A DNA stretch of 64,000 nt from Tamlana sp. I1. GTDB taxonomy: Bacteria; Bacteroidota; Bacteroidia; Flavobacteriales; Flavobacteriaceae. Location: positions 1 to 64,000 of the forward strand of contig NZ_JACLAF010000016.1 of assembly GCF_015355625.1 (NCBI RefSeq). Reading direction: 5' to 3'. The position numbers and the translations under genes are program-made. Of this stretch, positions 26,731-34,398 are shown in pieces. How positions within the stretch are numbered: the first letter of the stretch is position 1; every line of letters begins with the position of its first letter. Below the pieces are notes generated by a model. That model made no database searches. It was not told the origin of the DNA and worked only from the letters and a program-made list of their open reading frames with translations.

Positions 26731-26922
26731 ATGAATACTACAGAAATTAAAGGAAACTGGAATGAGTTAAAAGGTAAATTAAAACAAGAATATGCCGATT
26801 TAACAGACGATGATTTATTACTTGTTGAAGGTAAAGAGGAAGAAACTCTTGGAAAAATTCAACAAAAACTGGGGAAATCTAAAGATGAATTTCACGACAT
26901 GATCTCAAAATGGAACTCCTAA
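26731..26922 (+). CDS. CsbD-family stress protein
   Basis: 63 residues matching the CsbD family over its full length (I-K-G-N-W-N-E-L-K-G-K-L-K-Q-E-Y ... G-K-I-Q-Q-K-L-G-K-S). CsbD/YjbJ proteins are small, abundant, induced in general stress, and of unknown mechanism. It lies 31 bp after the dps frame, so it is probably in the same transcript and under the same upstream motif. Confidence 0.9.
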   Translation: MNTTEIKGNWNELKGKLKQEYADLTDDDLLLVEGKEEETLGKIQQKLGKSKDEFHDMISKWNS

Positions 26923-26948
26923 GAAGTTATTTATTTTGATTGAAAGTT

Positions 26949-27088
26949 TCAAATGAATATCAATTCGAATAAATTTTTTTAGAAAATAGTATCGAGAGTA
27001 CACTTTTCAAAATTAAAACTTGATTCTCGACACTAATTTTACTCATTTTCAATCGTAAAATTCACTCGAATTGACAAATTTCATTTAA
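26949..27088. repeat. Long imperfect palindrome, dispersed-repeat type
   Basis: The gap between the CsbD and permease genes (26923-27208) is dominated by a palindrome. AAATGAATATCAATTCGA near 26951-26968 pairs with TCGAATTGACAAATTTCATT near 27066-27085, and an inner pair TAGTATCGAGAGT (26988-27000) / ATTCTCGACACTA (27023-27035) pairs as well. On the minus strand it reads TGTCAATTCGAGTGAATTTT, a form I associate with flavobacterial intergenic repeats. No gene lies within it. Confidence 0.65.
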
Positions 27089-27208
27089 AGAACACAACAC
27101 AATTAATAGCACAAATAAACTGCCCGAAAGCCATTTTATACTATATTGTAGGTTGGTTATTTGGTTAATATTATGGTAGTTAGGGCATTTTAAAATAAAG
27201 CAGACACA

Positions 27209-28327
27209 ATGGCAATAAAAAACAACATTAGTTTATCTCATAATACATTAAACATCGTTGGTTTTATAGCCATTGTGTTTATTTTATATGTATTAAAACC
27301 TATTATCATGCCCTTATTATTGGCCATGATTTTGGCGGTTATGATATTTCCTGTTCAAAAAATATTCGAGAAAAAACTACGTTGTAGCCGTTTATTGGCG
27401 ACATTAATTTCCATTTTTATCGTAATTGTTGTTACCTCTTCATTAGTATTGGTTATTTATTTACAACTTAATAGTATAAGCCATAACGGAGAAAATTACA
27501 CAGCAAAAATTTCAGAGTTATATTATAAAGCCATAAACTATTTTGAAGAGACTTTAAACATAAGTAAAAGCAATTCTTTAACCAATAAAGATCTTAAAAT
27601 TGAAGACTTAGTAAAAGGCAATGTTGAAAAAATAGGCGCTTTTATTTCGCAGTCTGGATCGCTATTTAGCAACCTATTTTTAATCCCGATTTACTTGTTT
27701 TTCTTTTTGTATTACAGACGCTTTTTACGTGTTTTTGTTTATAAATTATTCAAGAATAAGCCTAAAAGCTTTTTGAATTTTATGATTAAAAAAATATACA
27801 ACGTACAACGAAGTTACCTTATAGGTTTAATAAAAGTGATTCTAATTGTTGGCGTTTTAAACACCACAGGATTGCTCATTTTAGGGATAGAGAACGCCGT
27901 GTTCTTTGGTTTTTTTGCCGCTTTATTGCTTTTAATCCCTTATGTTGGGATCATTATAGGTTCGTTAATTCCTGCCGTAGTAGCTTTAGTAACTAAGGAT
28001 AGTGCTTGGTATGCCTTTGGCGTTATTGCCATTTTTGGGTTTATTCAATTTGTAGAGGGCAATTTTATCACGCCTAAAATAACAGGCTCTAAAGTAAACA
28101 TGAATGCTTTTGCAGCCATAGTTTCCTTAATAATATTTTCCATGCTTTGGGGGATTTCTGGGATGATTGTCGCGTTACCTATTATGGCCTCATTAAAAAT
28201 TATTTTTGATTACACACCAGGGTATCAAGCTTATGGTTTTTTATTGGGCGAACCTGTAGATCAGCATCTTCAAAGTACAGCGCGAACACGCCTAAAACGT
28301 TGGAAAGAAATTAGAAAAAAACAGTAA
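27209..28327 (+). CDS. AI-2E-family (PerM/YdiK-type) membrane transporter
   Basis: 372 residues, about eight membrane helices, with the family layout: an N-terminal helical pair (L-Y-V-L-K-P-I-I-M-P-L-L), a soluble helical segment (about 95-150), and the C-terminal core with L-I-P-Y-V-G-I-I-I-G and E-G-N-F-I-T-P-K-I-T-G. The family is named for an E. coli protein linked to autoinducer-2 export, but most members have no proven substrate. It lies before the AraC/response-regulator/kinase genes in the same direction (35-bp gap) and may be co-transcribed with them. Confidence 0.85.
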   Translation: MAIKNNISLSHNTLNIVGFIAIVFILYVLKPIIMPLLLAMILAVMIFPVQKIFEKKLRCSRLLATLISIFIVIVVTSSLVLVIYLQLNSISHNGENYTAKISELYYKAINYFEETLNISKSNSLTNKDLKIEDLVKGNVEKIGAFISQSGSLFSNLFLIPIYLFFFLYYRRFLRVFVYKLFKNKPKSFLNFMIKKIYNVQRSYLIGLIKVILIVGVLNTTGLLILGIENAVFFGFFAALLLLIPYVGIIIGSLIPAVVALVTKDSAWYAFGVIAIFGFIQFVEGNFITPKITGSKVNMNAFAAIVSLIIFSMLWGISGMIVALPIMASLKIIFDYTPGYQAYGFLLGEPVDQHLQSTARTRLKRWKEIRKKQ

Positions 28328-28362
28328 TATTGTTATACATTTACTGCAACAACGCCTAAAAT

Positions 28363-28923
28363 ATGACTGTATATTTAAAATTTGATTTTCATGCTGTTTG
28401 TAAAAAAGTTCTTGAAGACAGCCTACAAGCTCATGATATAAAGTATAACCTCACAGGTTTTGGTGAAGTTGAACTTCTACAAAAACTAAGCCCAGATAAA
28501 AAACAAGATCTTGCCGATACTTTACAAGCCTACAATATTGAAATTGTTGAAAACCAAAAGAGTGTTTTGGTGCAAAAAATAAAAGATACCATTATCGATA
28601 TGGTTTTTAATGAAGACACCGAAGTTAACGTAAAAACATCGGCGTATTTGGCAGATACTTTAGACCATAGTTATGGGTATTTATCTAATTTGTTTTCTGA
28701 AATTACCTATACATCCATTGAAAACTTTATTATTCTTCAAAAAATTGAATATGCCAAACAGCTTATCATAAAAAATAATTTGAGTTTAACCGAAATCGCT
28801 TTCAAACTTAATTATTCTAGCGTGGCGCATTTAAGCACACAATTTAAAAAAACAACAGGCATAACGCCTTCAGCATTTCAACGTATTATTTCTAAAAGAC
28901 GCGAGATAAGTCAACAACAATAA
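28363..28923 (+). CDS. AraC-family transcriptional regulator
   Basis: 186 residues. The last 100 residues form two helix-turn-helix motifs of the AraC/XylS family (Y-L-S-N-L-F-S-E-I-T ... L-T-E-I-A-F-K-L-N-Y-S-S-V-A-H-L-S-T-Q-F-K-K-T-T-G-I-T-P). The N terminus is short and has no sugar-binding cupin, so its signal is probably passed by protein contact, for example from the response regulator encoded 6 bp downstream. It is the best candidate in the window for recognising the shared motif at 25.8, 26.1 and 31.4-31.5 kb, but this is an inference from position. Confidence 0.9.
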   Translation: MTVYLKFDFHAVCKKVLEDSLQAHDIKYNLTGFGEVELLQKLSPDKKQDLADTLQAYNIEIVENQKSVLVQKIKDTIIDMVFNEDTEVNVKTSAYLADTLDHSYGYLSNLFSEITYTSIENFIILQKIEYAKQLIIKNNLSLTEIAFKLNYSSVAHLSTQFKKTTGITPSAFQRIISKRREISQQQ

Positions 28924-28929
28924 CCAACT

Positions 28930-29376
28930 ATGCAAAAAGATTACATTCATATAATTTTAGCAGACGATGATGAAGATGATCGTATGTTTTTTACCGATGC
29001 TTTTGAAGAATTAAAAATAGGTACCAAAGTAAAAACCTTTAACGATGGTGTTTATTTAATGGATTATTTAAATGCTGAAGACTGCAATTTACCTCATGTT
29101 TTGTTTTTAGATTTAAACATGCCGCGAAAATCGGGATTAGAATGTTTAAATGAAATTAAAGCAAATTCGAAATTCAACGATATCGCTATTGCCATTTATT
29201 CCACTTCAGCTTCAGAAGAAGATATCGAGAAAACCTTTGTTCAAGGTGCCAATATCTACATTAAAAAACCTAGCAGTTTTAAAACTTTAAAAAAAGTACT
29301 TTCCGAAGTGGTTACCACAAATTGGCAATACCATACAAACGGATTAAATAAAGACAATTTTTTATTAAGATTATAG
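28930..29376 (+). CDS. Stand-alone CheY-like response regulator
   Basis: 148 residues with one receiver domain and no output domain. The acidic cluster D-D-D-E-D-D-R, phosphoacceptor D61 in L-F-L-D-L-N-M-P, S/T switch in Y-S-T-S-A-S, and K in Y-I-K-K-P are present. Single-domain regulators of this type usually sit next to hybrid or phytochrome-like kinases and act by protein contact. It lies 6 bp after the AraC gene and 3 bp before the kinase gene, so the three form one operon. Confidence 0.9.
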   Translation: MQKDYIHIILADDDEDDRMFFTDAFEELKIGTKVKTFNDGVYLMDYLNAEDCNLPHVLFLDLNMPRKSGLECLNEIKANSKFNDIAIAIYSTSASEEDIEKTFVQGANIYIKKPSSFKTLKKVLSEVVTTNWQYHTNGLNKDNFLLRL

Positions 29377-29379
29377 ATT

Positions 29380-31161
29380 ATGCCTTATAGAGTTTACCAA
29401 AAACCCTGGTTTGTAAAAACCGTTTTTTATGCCTGTTCGTTTGTCATTCTTTTAGTTGGAGGGATTACGTACCGGAATATTAGCGATTTATCTCAGGCCT
29501 CAGATTTGGTAACGCATACCTATAAAATTAATGTAGAGCTAGAGCAAATTTTTTCTTATTTAAAAGATGCTGAAACAGGGCAGCGGGGCTCTATTATAAC
29601 AAACGATGCCCAATATTTGGAGCCTTATTATTCTGGAAGGGAAAATATAAACAACAGTTTTGTTGAGTTAAGAGAACTTACAAAAGACAACCCAAAACAG
29701 ATTGAAAATTTAAAAGAATTAAATAAGCTGATTGATGTAAGAATGGCTTGTTTTCAAAAATCTTATAGCTTTTATGCTGCTACAGATATGAATAATCCTA
29801 AGTTTAAGGAGAATTTTTTAGCTGGTAAAAATGCTATGGAAGCAGTTCGAAATAAGATTAAAGAAATGATTCTTCTTGAAAATAAATCTTTAGAAGCGCA
29901 GCAAGTCGAACTGCATAAAAACTTAAAAGTTACGCCTATATTTTTATATTTTGTACTGTTAATGGCTTTATTACTTATGTATGGCGCTTATGCAAAAATT
30001 GCTTCAAATTTAAAAAGGCTGAAAAAATCGAACATGCAATTGGAAATGTTCAAAGAGTCTACAAATTTATCTGAAATTGTAAGTAACCACGGAAATTGGA
30101 TCTGGAATGTTGAAGAAGACACTTATATTTATTCTGATAACTTGTACCGATTATTGGGTGAAGAACCTCATGCTTTTCTGCCTTCTCTAGAAAAATTCAT
30201 GGAATTTGTACACCCTAAGGATGTTAAAAAATTAAATAAAGCTGTTGAGAAAATGATGGCTTCTGAAAATTTACCATTTACTTATTTTAGAGTGGTACAC
30301 AAATCTGGAAAAGTAAGGCATTTAAAAGCTTTTGCTAAAAAAGTAGTAAACAGCGAAGGTAAAACCCAACTTATTGGAACCACAACCGATGTTACCGAAG
30401 AAATTAAAAGTTTTAAACTTTTAGAGCAGCGTAATCACGAGTTAGAGCGCAACAATAAAGAGTTACAGGCCTTTAATTATGTGGCAAGTCACGATTTACA
30501 AGAGCCTTTAAGAAAAATTCAAACTTTTTTATCGCGTCTTGAAGACAAAGAATCTGAAAATGTTTCTGAAACCAGCTTAAAATATATCGATAGAATTAAA
30601 ACGGCTGCTACAAGAATGCGTTTACTTATTGATGATTTGTTGCAATTTTCTAGAACCAACAAAGCCGATAAAGCTTTTGAAAAATCCGATCTTAATTTAC
30701 TGTTAGAAGATGCCAAACAAGATTTAGCCGAAGTGATATCAAAAGAAAAGGCAGTTATTAAGGCAAACGAATTACCCAATATAAAAGTGATTCCTTTTCA
30801 ATTTCAGCAATTGTTTATCAATTTAATAGGGAATTCTATTAAATATAAATCGGAAACACGTACGCCAGAAATAAACATTGCTTATTCTAAAATTCGGGCG
30901 GTAGACGAGCCTAAAATTAAAAAGAAAAAAGGATCGTATCATAAATTCACTTTCACCGATAACGGTATTGGTTTTGATAATACTTACGCTAAAAAAATAT
31001 TCATCCTTTTTAACCGTCTTCATAATAAAGACGAATATTCTGGAACAGGCATTGGCTTATCCATTTGTAAAAAAATAGTGGAAAACCATAAAGGTTTTAT
31101 TTTCGCCGAAGGCCAACCAGGAATAGGCGCAACGTTTACGGTTTATATTCCTTTGAAGTAG
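29380..31161 (+). CDS. CHASE3-PAS sensor histidine kinase
   Basis: 593 residues. TM1 (about 13-30), a periplasmic CHASE3 domain (about 35-185, with D-A-E-T-G-Q-R-G), TM2 (about 187-208), a short coil, a PAS domain (about 225-345, W-I-W-N-V-E-E-D ... V-R-H-L-K-A), a coiled linker, the dimerisation helix with phospho-accepting H371 (A-S-H-D-L-Q-E-P-L), and an HATPase domain with N-L-I-G-N-S-I-K-Y, D-N-G-I-G-F and G-T-G-I-G-L-S-I. CHASE3 senses an unknown extracellular signal. It probably phosphorylates the regulator encoded directly upstream. Confidence 0.92.
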   Translation: MPYRVYQKPWFVKTVFYACSFVILLVGGITYRNISDLSQASDLVTHTYKINVELEQIFSYLKDAETGQRGSIITNDAQYLEPYYSGRENINNSFVELRELTKDNPKQIENLKELNKLIDVRMACFQKSYSFYAATDMNNPKFKENFLAGKNAMEAVRNKIKEMILLENKSLEAQQVELHKNLKVTPIFLYFVLLMALLLMYGAYAKIASNLKRLKKSNMQLEMFKESTNLSEIVSNHGNWIWNVEEDTYIYSDNLYRLLGEEPHAFLPSLEKFMEFVHPKDVKKLNKAVEKMMASENLPFTYFRVVHKSGKVRHLKAFAKKVVNSEGKTQLIGTTTDVTEEIKSFKLLEQRNHELERNNKELQAFNYVASHDLQEPLRKIQTFLSRLEDKESENVSETSLKYIDRIKTAATRMRLLIDDLLQFSRTNKADKAFEKSDLNLLLEDAKQDLAEVISKEKAVIKANELPNIKVIPFQFQQLFINLIGNSIKYKSETRTPEINIAYSKIRAVDEPKIKKKKGSYHKFTFTDNGIGFDNTYAKKIFILFNRLHNKDEYSGTGIGLSICKKIVENHKGFIFAEGQPGIGATFTVYIPLK

Positions 31162-31293
31162 TTTATTTGTCACTAAAACACTCATATGTCTCCAGGGGAT
31201 ATTTAAAACCAAGAAGCTTTAGAATTATCACATTGATTTCAAACTAGTATTATCACTCTTTGTTGTTAATTTTAAATAGATTGGTAGAGTTAT

Positions 31294-31322
31294 CCCCTAG
31301 AGGGGATTATAGGGGTGTCCGC
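31294..31322 (+). repeat. Relic of a CCCCT...AGGGG dispersed palindrome
   Basis: TATCCCCTAGAGGGGATTA near 31294-31312, followed by TAGGGGTGT, with a possible partner CTCCAGGGGATA near 31191-31202. It is similar in style to the coding elements in the copper ATPase. The rest of 31162-31374 has no visible gene. Confidence 0.45.
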
Positions 31323-31374
31323 CCTGTAACTACCACATTTCCATCAAAAATATTGAAATCCTATAAGCATTCCT

Positions 31375-31417
31375 AAAAATGCTGTAACGCCAAAAGTGCT
31401 GTTCTTCACGAACTTTG
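31375..31417 (+). promoter_or_regulatory. Shared stress-island promoter motif, copy C
   Basis: AAAAATGCTGTAAC (31375-31388), 24 bases, CTTTG (31413-31417). It is located 131 bp before the start at 31548 and upstream of copy B, giving two tandem sites before one gene. Confidence 0.75.
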
Positions 31418-31483
31418 TAGTGTAGTTATTTAGTAAGTATTATAGTATTGAAACTAGTTGATGCGAATTATATAACGATTAAA

Positions 31484-31526
31484 AAAAATGATGTAATGAA
31501 AAACAACAAGACTCATGGCATCTTTG
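31484..31526 (+). promoter_or_regulatory. Shared stress-island promoter motif, copy B
   Basis: AAAAATGATGTAAT (31484-31497), 24 bases, CTTTG (31522-31526), 22 bp before the ATG at 31548. Confidence 0.75.
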
Positions 31527-31547
31527 TAACAGAAAAAGTATTAAAAA

Positions 31548-32129
31548 ATGAAATCTAAAATGAATATTAAGGCAACTTTGACTACCGCGAGTATCGCGTG
31601 TTTCATTTCAGTTTCTTTAATATCCTGCGATTGGATAATAAATAAAAAGAACAAAAATATTTTTAGTGTAAACCAAAGCAAGGTAAACACTAAAAAAGAT
31701 GAAGCGCGATTACTGGTTCAAGCAACACAAAATAATTTAGATGTTATTGAATTGTGTCAAATCATTAAAGAAGCCAAACCAGTACCTAAAGTAAAAACCT
31801 TAGCAGACGATTTAGAAAACGTTCATAAAAATATTTTTAATGCTTATGAGGCTTTAGCGCAGGACAAACTAATTTCAATTCCTAGGCATTCTAATATTGT
31901 TTTTCAAACCGCAAACGATTCTTTAAATGAAATCGAATCACGTGTTCTTGTTGAAGCAAATTTAGAACGCATTACAGAAAAATTAGTGAAGCATATCGAA
32001 TTGCTTGAAACACTATCTAAAACCACAAATAATAAAGATTTTAGACGGCTTTCAAAAAAAACAGATTCTGTTTTAACGCTAAAATTGGTTAAAACAGAAG
32101 ATACATTAAGCTGGTTAAAAGCCTCTTAA
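31548..32129 (+). CDS. Helical lipoprotein, DUF4142-like
   Basis: 193 residues. Signal with lipobox L-I-S-C at about residue 27, then a helical domain including Q-A-T-Q-N-N-L-D-V-I-E-L-C-Q-I-I, which resembles the start of DUF4142 four-helix proteins. The canonical metal-type His residues of that family are not clear, so the assignment is tentative. Two copies of the shared motif lie directly upstream, so the run of small genes from here to 34203 is probably under the same control as dps-csbD. Confidence 0.65.
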   Translation: MKSKMNIKATLTTASIACFISVSLISCDWIINKKNKNIFSVNQSKVNTKKDEARLLVQATQNNLDVIELCQIIKEAKPVPKVKTLADDLENVHKNIFNAYEALAQDKLISIPRHSNIVFQTANDSLNEIESRVLVEANLERITEKLVKHIELLETLSKTTNNKDFRRLSKKTDSVLTLKLVKTEDTLSWLKAS

Positions 32130-32164
32130 GATTCAAACAAAATATTAACCCTAAAAAAATTACC

Positions 32165-32317
32165 ATGAGAAGTTTATTATACATCATAGCAGTAATCCTT
32201 GTAATTGGTTGGGCATTAGGATTTTTTGTCTACAGTTTCGGAGGATTAATACACATCTTATTAGTTATCGCGGTAATCGCTATTCTACTAAGATTAATAG
32301 GCGGAAAGTCCGTTTAA
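32165..32317 (+). CDS. Lmo0937-family small membrane protein
   Basis: 50 residues: M-R-S-L-L-Y-I-I-A-V-I-L-V-I-G-W-A-L-G-F-F, a short G-G-L-I-H turn, and a second hydrophobic helix ending L-L-R-L-I-G-G. This matches the widely spread Lmo0937-type two-helix proteins, which are often found beside stress genes. It lies 35 bp after the lipoprotein gene and 44 bp before the YtxH gene, consistent with one operon. Confidence 0.85.
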   Translation: MRSLLYIIAVILVIGWALGFFVYSFGGLIHILLVIAVIAILLRLIGGKSV

Positions 32318-32361
32318 AAATTAAAACAAATCAAATTATAAATTTAAAAAACAAAAACATT

Positions 32362-32622
32362 ATGAAATCAAATAGTTTATTAGCAACAGTAGCAGGATTA
32401 GCCGTAGGAGCCACTTTAGGTGTATTATTTGCACCAGATAAAGGCGAAAAAACAAGAAAGAAAATCGCAGATAAATCCTTAGAAGCCAAAGATCATTTAA
32501 AAGATAATTTGGATGAGTTTATTGAAACGGCTTCAGATAAATATGCTTCTATAAAAGAAGAAGGGGAGTCGCTAATTAAATCCACCAAAGAAAATCTGAT
32601 TAAGAAGGTAAAAAGTGCTTAA
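32362..32622 (+). CDS. YtxH-domain stress protein
   Basis: 86 residues. A glycine-rich hydrophobic N terminus (V-A-G-L-A-V-G-A-T-L-G-V-L-F-A-P) is followed by K-G-E-K-T-R-K-K-I and an amphipathic helix, the standard YtxH layout. YtxH proteins belong to general stress regulons in Firmicutes and are common in Bacteroidota stress clusters; the mechanism is unknown. The ATG at 32362 is used because the protein family starts here; an upstream in-frame start at 32209 would overlap the preceding gene. Confidence 0.9.
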   Translation: MKSNSLLATVAGLAVGATLGVLFAPDKGEKTRKKIADKSLEAKDHLKDNLDEFIETASDKYASIKEEGESLIKSTKENLIKKVKSA

Positions 32623-32727
32623 TCAAAAGAGAGAAACACTTTTAGAAGAATAATCATCAGCCAAAGCTTCGGCTTTGGTTGTTATAAAATTTAAATAAAA
32701 ATTTAAAATTAACATCCCGAACAAAAT

Positions 32728-33204
32728 ATGAAAACTCTATTAATAACTGCTGTAATACTAACAACCTCAATTTTTACACTTAATGCACAAAGCATTTCAA
32801 AAAACGCATTGGGTGTACGCTTAGGTGATAATGACGGATTTGGAGGTGAAATATCATATCAACGCTATTTAAAAGCAAATAACCGTTTGGAATTTGATTT
32901 GGGATGGCGAGATTCTAAAAACATAGACGCTTTCAAATTAGTTGGATTATACCAATGGGTTATGCCTATTGAAGGTGGTTTTAATTGGTATGTTGGTGCA
33001 GGAGCAGGAGTTGGTTCTTTTGAAAATAAAAACAATAATGACGATGGCGCTTTTGCCTTAGTAGCCGGAGATTTAGGTATAGAATACAATTTTAATATTC
33101 CGTTAATGTTATCATTAGATTTTAGACCAGAATTAGGTTTTAACGATTCCTATAATGATGATCTAGATTTTGATATTGGATTAGGAATACGTTATCAATT
33201 TTAA
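32728..33204 (+). CDS. Small outer-membrane beta-barrel protein
   Basis: 158 residues. Signal peptide (ending L-N-A-Q, residues 1-20), then alternating beta strands with G-A-G-A-G-V-G-S and a last strand I-G-L-G-I-R-Y-Q-F ending in Phe, as expected for an outer-membrane barrel of about eight strands. No specific ligand can be inferred. It belongs to the run of small stress-island genes. Confidence 0.8.
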   Translation: MKTLLITAVILTTSIFTLNAQSISKNALGVRLGDNDGFGGEISYQRYLKANNRLEFDLGWRDSKNIDAFKLVGLYQWVMPIEGGFNWYVGAGAGVGSFENKNNNDDGAFALVAGDLGIEYNFNIPLMLSLDFRPELGFNDSYNDDLDFDIGLGIRYQF

Positions 33205-33222
33205 TCAAAAAAAACAGAAAGC

Positions 33223-33678
33223 ATGGAAACAACAAAGAATAACACCGAAACCGTAGAGGTTTTACAAGAACTTTTACAGAAAAATTACGACGCCGAGGAA
33301 GGCTATAAGCAAGTTATGGTTAAAACTGAAAATGTAGCCTTAAAACAATGGTTGCAAAGTAAAGCCAAACAACGCAGTTCTTTTGCAACAGAGTTAGATG
33401 GTAAAATTCGTGAATTGCATGGAGAACCTGTTACATCTGGTAGTATTTTAGGAGCCGCCCACCGTGCTTGGATTGATGTGAAAACAACATTGAGTTCGGA
33501 TACCGACGAAGCGATTTTAGAAGAATGTTTAAGAGGCGAAAAAGCCAGTGTTAACGAATACGAAAAGCAGCTTGAAAAAGTTAATTCGAAAACCGAAGTA
33601 GGTAACCTATTAGAACACCAGTTGATAAATATAAAGCTTGCTTTAAATACGGTTAAAAGAATTGAAGATATTGTATAG
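33223..33678 (+). CDS. PA2169-family four-helix-bundle protein (DUF2383)
   Basis: 151 residues, all helical, with L-L-Q-K-N-Y-D-A-E-E-G-Y near residue 18, A-A-H-R-A-W-I-D-V-K and E-C-L-R-G-E near the middle: the carboxylate and His pattern of ferritin-like DUF2383 proteins. Cytoplasmic, no signal. Members are often stress induced; metal binding is suspected but not shown. It starts 18 bp after the barrel gene. Confidence 0.85.
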   Translation: METTKNNTETVEVLQELLQKNYDAEEGYKQVMVKTENVALKQWLQSKAKQRSSFATELDGKIRELHGEPVTSGSILGAAHRAWIDVKTTLSSDTDEAILEECLRGEKASVNEYEKQLEKVNSKTEVGNLLEHQLINIKLALNTVKRIEDIV

Positions 33679-33797
33679 ATTAAAAATTGCTATGAAAAAG
33701 AAATTTTAATCTCAATATTCACTATTAAACGATGCGCACCTTTCTTTATGGAGATAAAGAAAATGGAAGATACTTATTAACTTAAAAATCAAAAAAT

Positions 33798-33959
33798 ATG
33801 TTACGTTGGACAATCACATTTATAATCATTGCAATAATAGCTGGAGTATTAGGCTTTGGTGGCATCGCAGGAGCCTCTGCAGGAATTGCTAAAATTCTAT
33901 TCTTTGTTTTTATTGTATTATTTATTTTATCTCTAATTAAAGGGCGTCCCAAAGTTTAA
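33798..33959 (+). CDS. DUF1328/YtjA-family small membrane protein
   Basis: 53 residues: [25 protein letters not shown] as first helix, then a second hydrophobic helix and a basic tail G-R-P-K-V. This is the complete DUF1328 pattern. Such proteins are small inner-membrane proteins seen in envelope and general stress regulons. Same direction as its neighbours. Confidence 0.9.
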   Translation: MLRWTITFIIIAIIAGVLGFGGIAGASAGIAKILFFVFIVLFILSLIKGRPKV

Positions 33960-34005
33960 AACAACATAAAATTGAAAATATTATTAACCAATAAAATTTA
34001 ATAAA

Positions 34006-34203
34006 ATGAAAAAATTAGCATATATATTTATAGTAATACTATCTGTAGGAACATTATTTACAGGTTGTAGAGACCAGAAAACAGCAGGTGAAAAAATTGA
34101 AGATGGCGTAGAAGAAGTAGGCGATGGTATTGAAGATGCCGCAGATGATGTGGGTGATGCCATTGAAGATGCTGCCGACGACGTTGAAGATGCTGTCGAT
34201 TAA
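34006..34203 (+). CDS. Small acidic repeat lipoprotein
   Basis: 65 residues. Lipobox F-T-G-C at residue 21, followed by E-K-I-E-D-G-V-E-E and three related units of the type D-x-I/V-E-D-A-A-D-D-V, ending D-A-V-D. Highly acidic and helical with a heptad/undecad rhythm. Unknown function; short acidic lipoproteins like this are often found in flavobacterial stress clusters. It is the last gene of the island and is followed by an unusual terminator structure. Confidence 0.8.
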   Translation: MKKLAYIFIVILSVGTLFTGCRDQKTAGEKIEDGVEEVGDGIEDAADDVGDAIEDAADDVEDAVD

Positions 34204-34229
34204 TTATAGCATGAGTTTAAGATTAATTT

Positions 34230-34365
34230 AGGCTGTTTAAAAAGTGAAGTTTTTGTCAACCTGAGCTTGTCTCAGTTTCTCATAAAATCAGGTTTTTCCT
34301 GTGATGAGTCTCTGAAATAAATTCAGAATGACGGATTTAAACACTTTTTAAACAGCCTTTTTTTT
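34230..34365 (+). terminator. Terminator-like 17-bp stem with a palindromic repeat in its loop
   Basis: AGGCTGTTTAAAAAGTG (34230-34246) pairs perfectly with CACTTTTTAAACAGCCT (34342-34358), followed by eight T residues. The 95-bp loop contains a second imperfect palindrome, GTCAACCTGAGCTTGTCTCA from 34255 pairing with the CTGAAATAAATTCAGAATGAC end near 34331. This looks like a terminator hairpin into whose loop a dispersed repeat was inserted. Confidence 0.7.
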
Positions 34366-34398
34366 ATATGATAAAAGAACAAGCATAAAAGCCTGATG

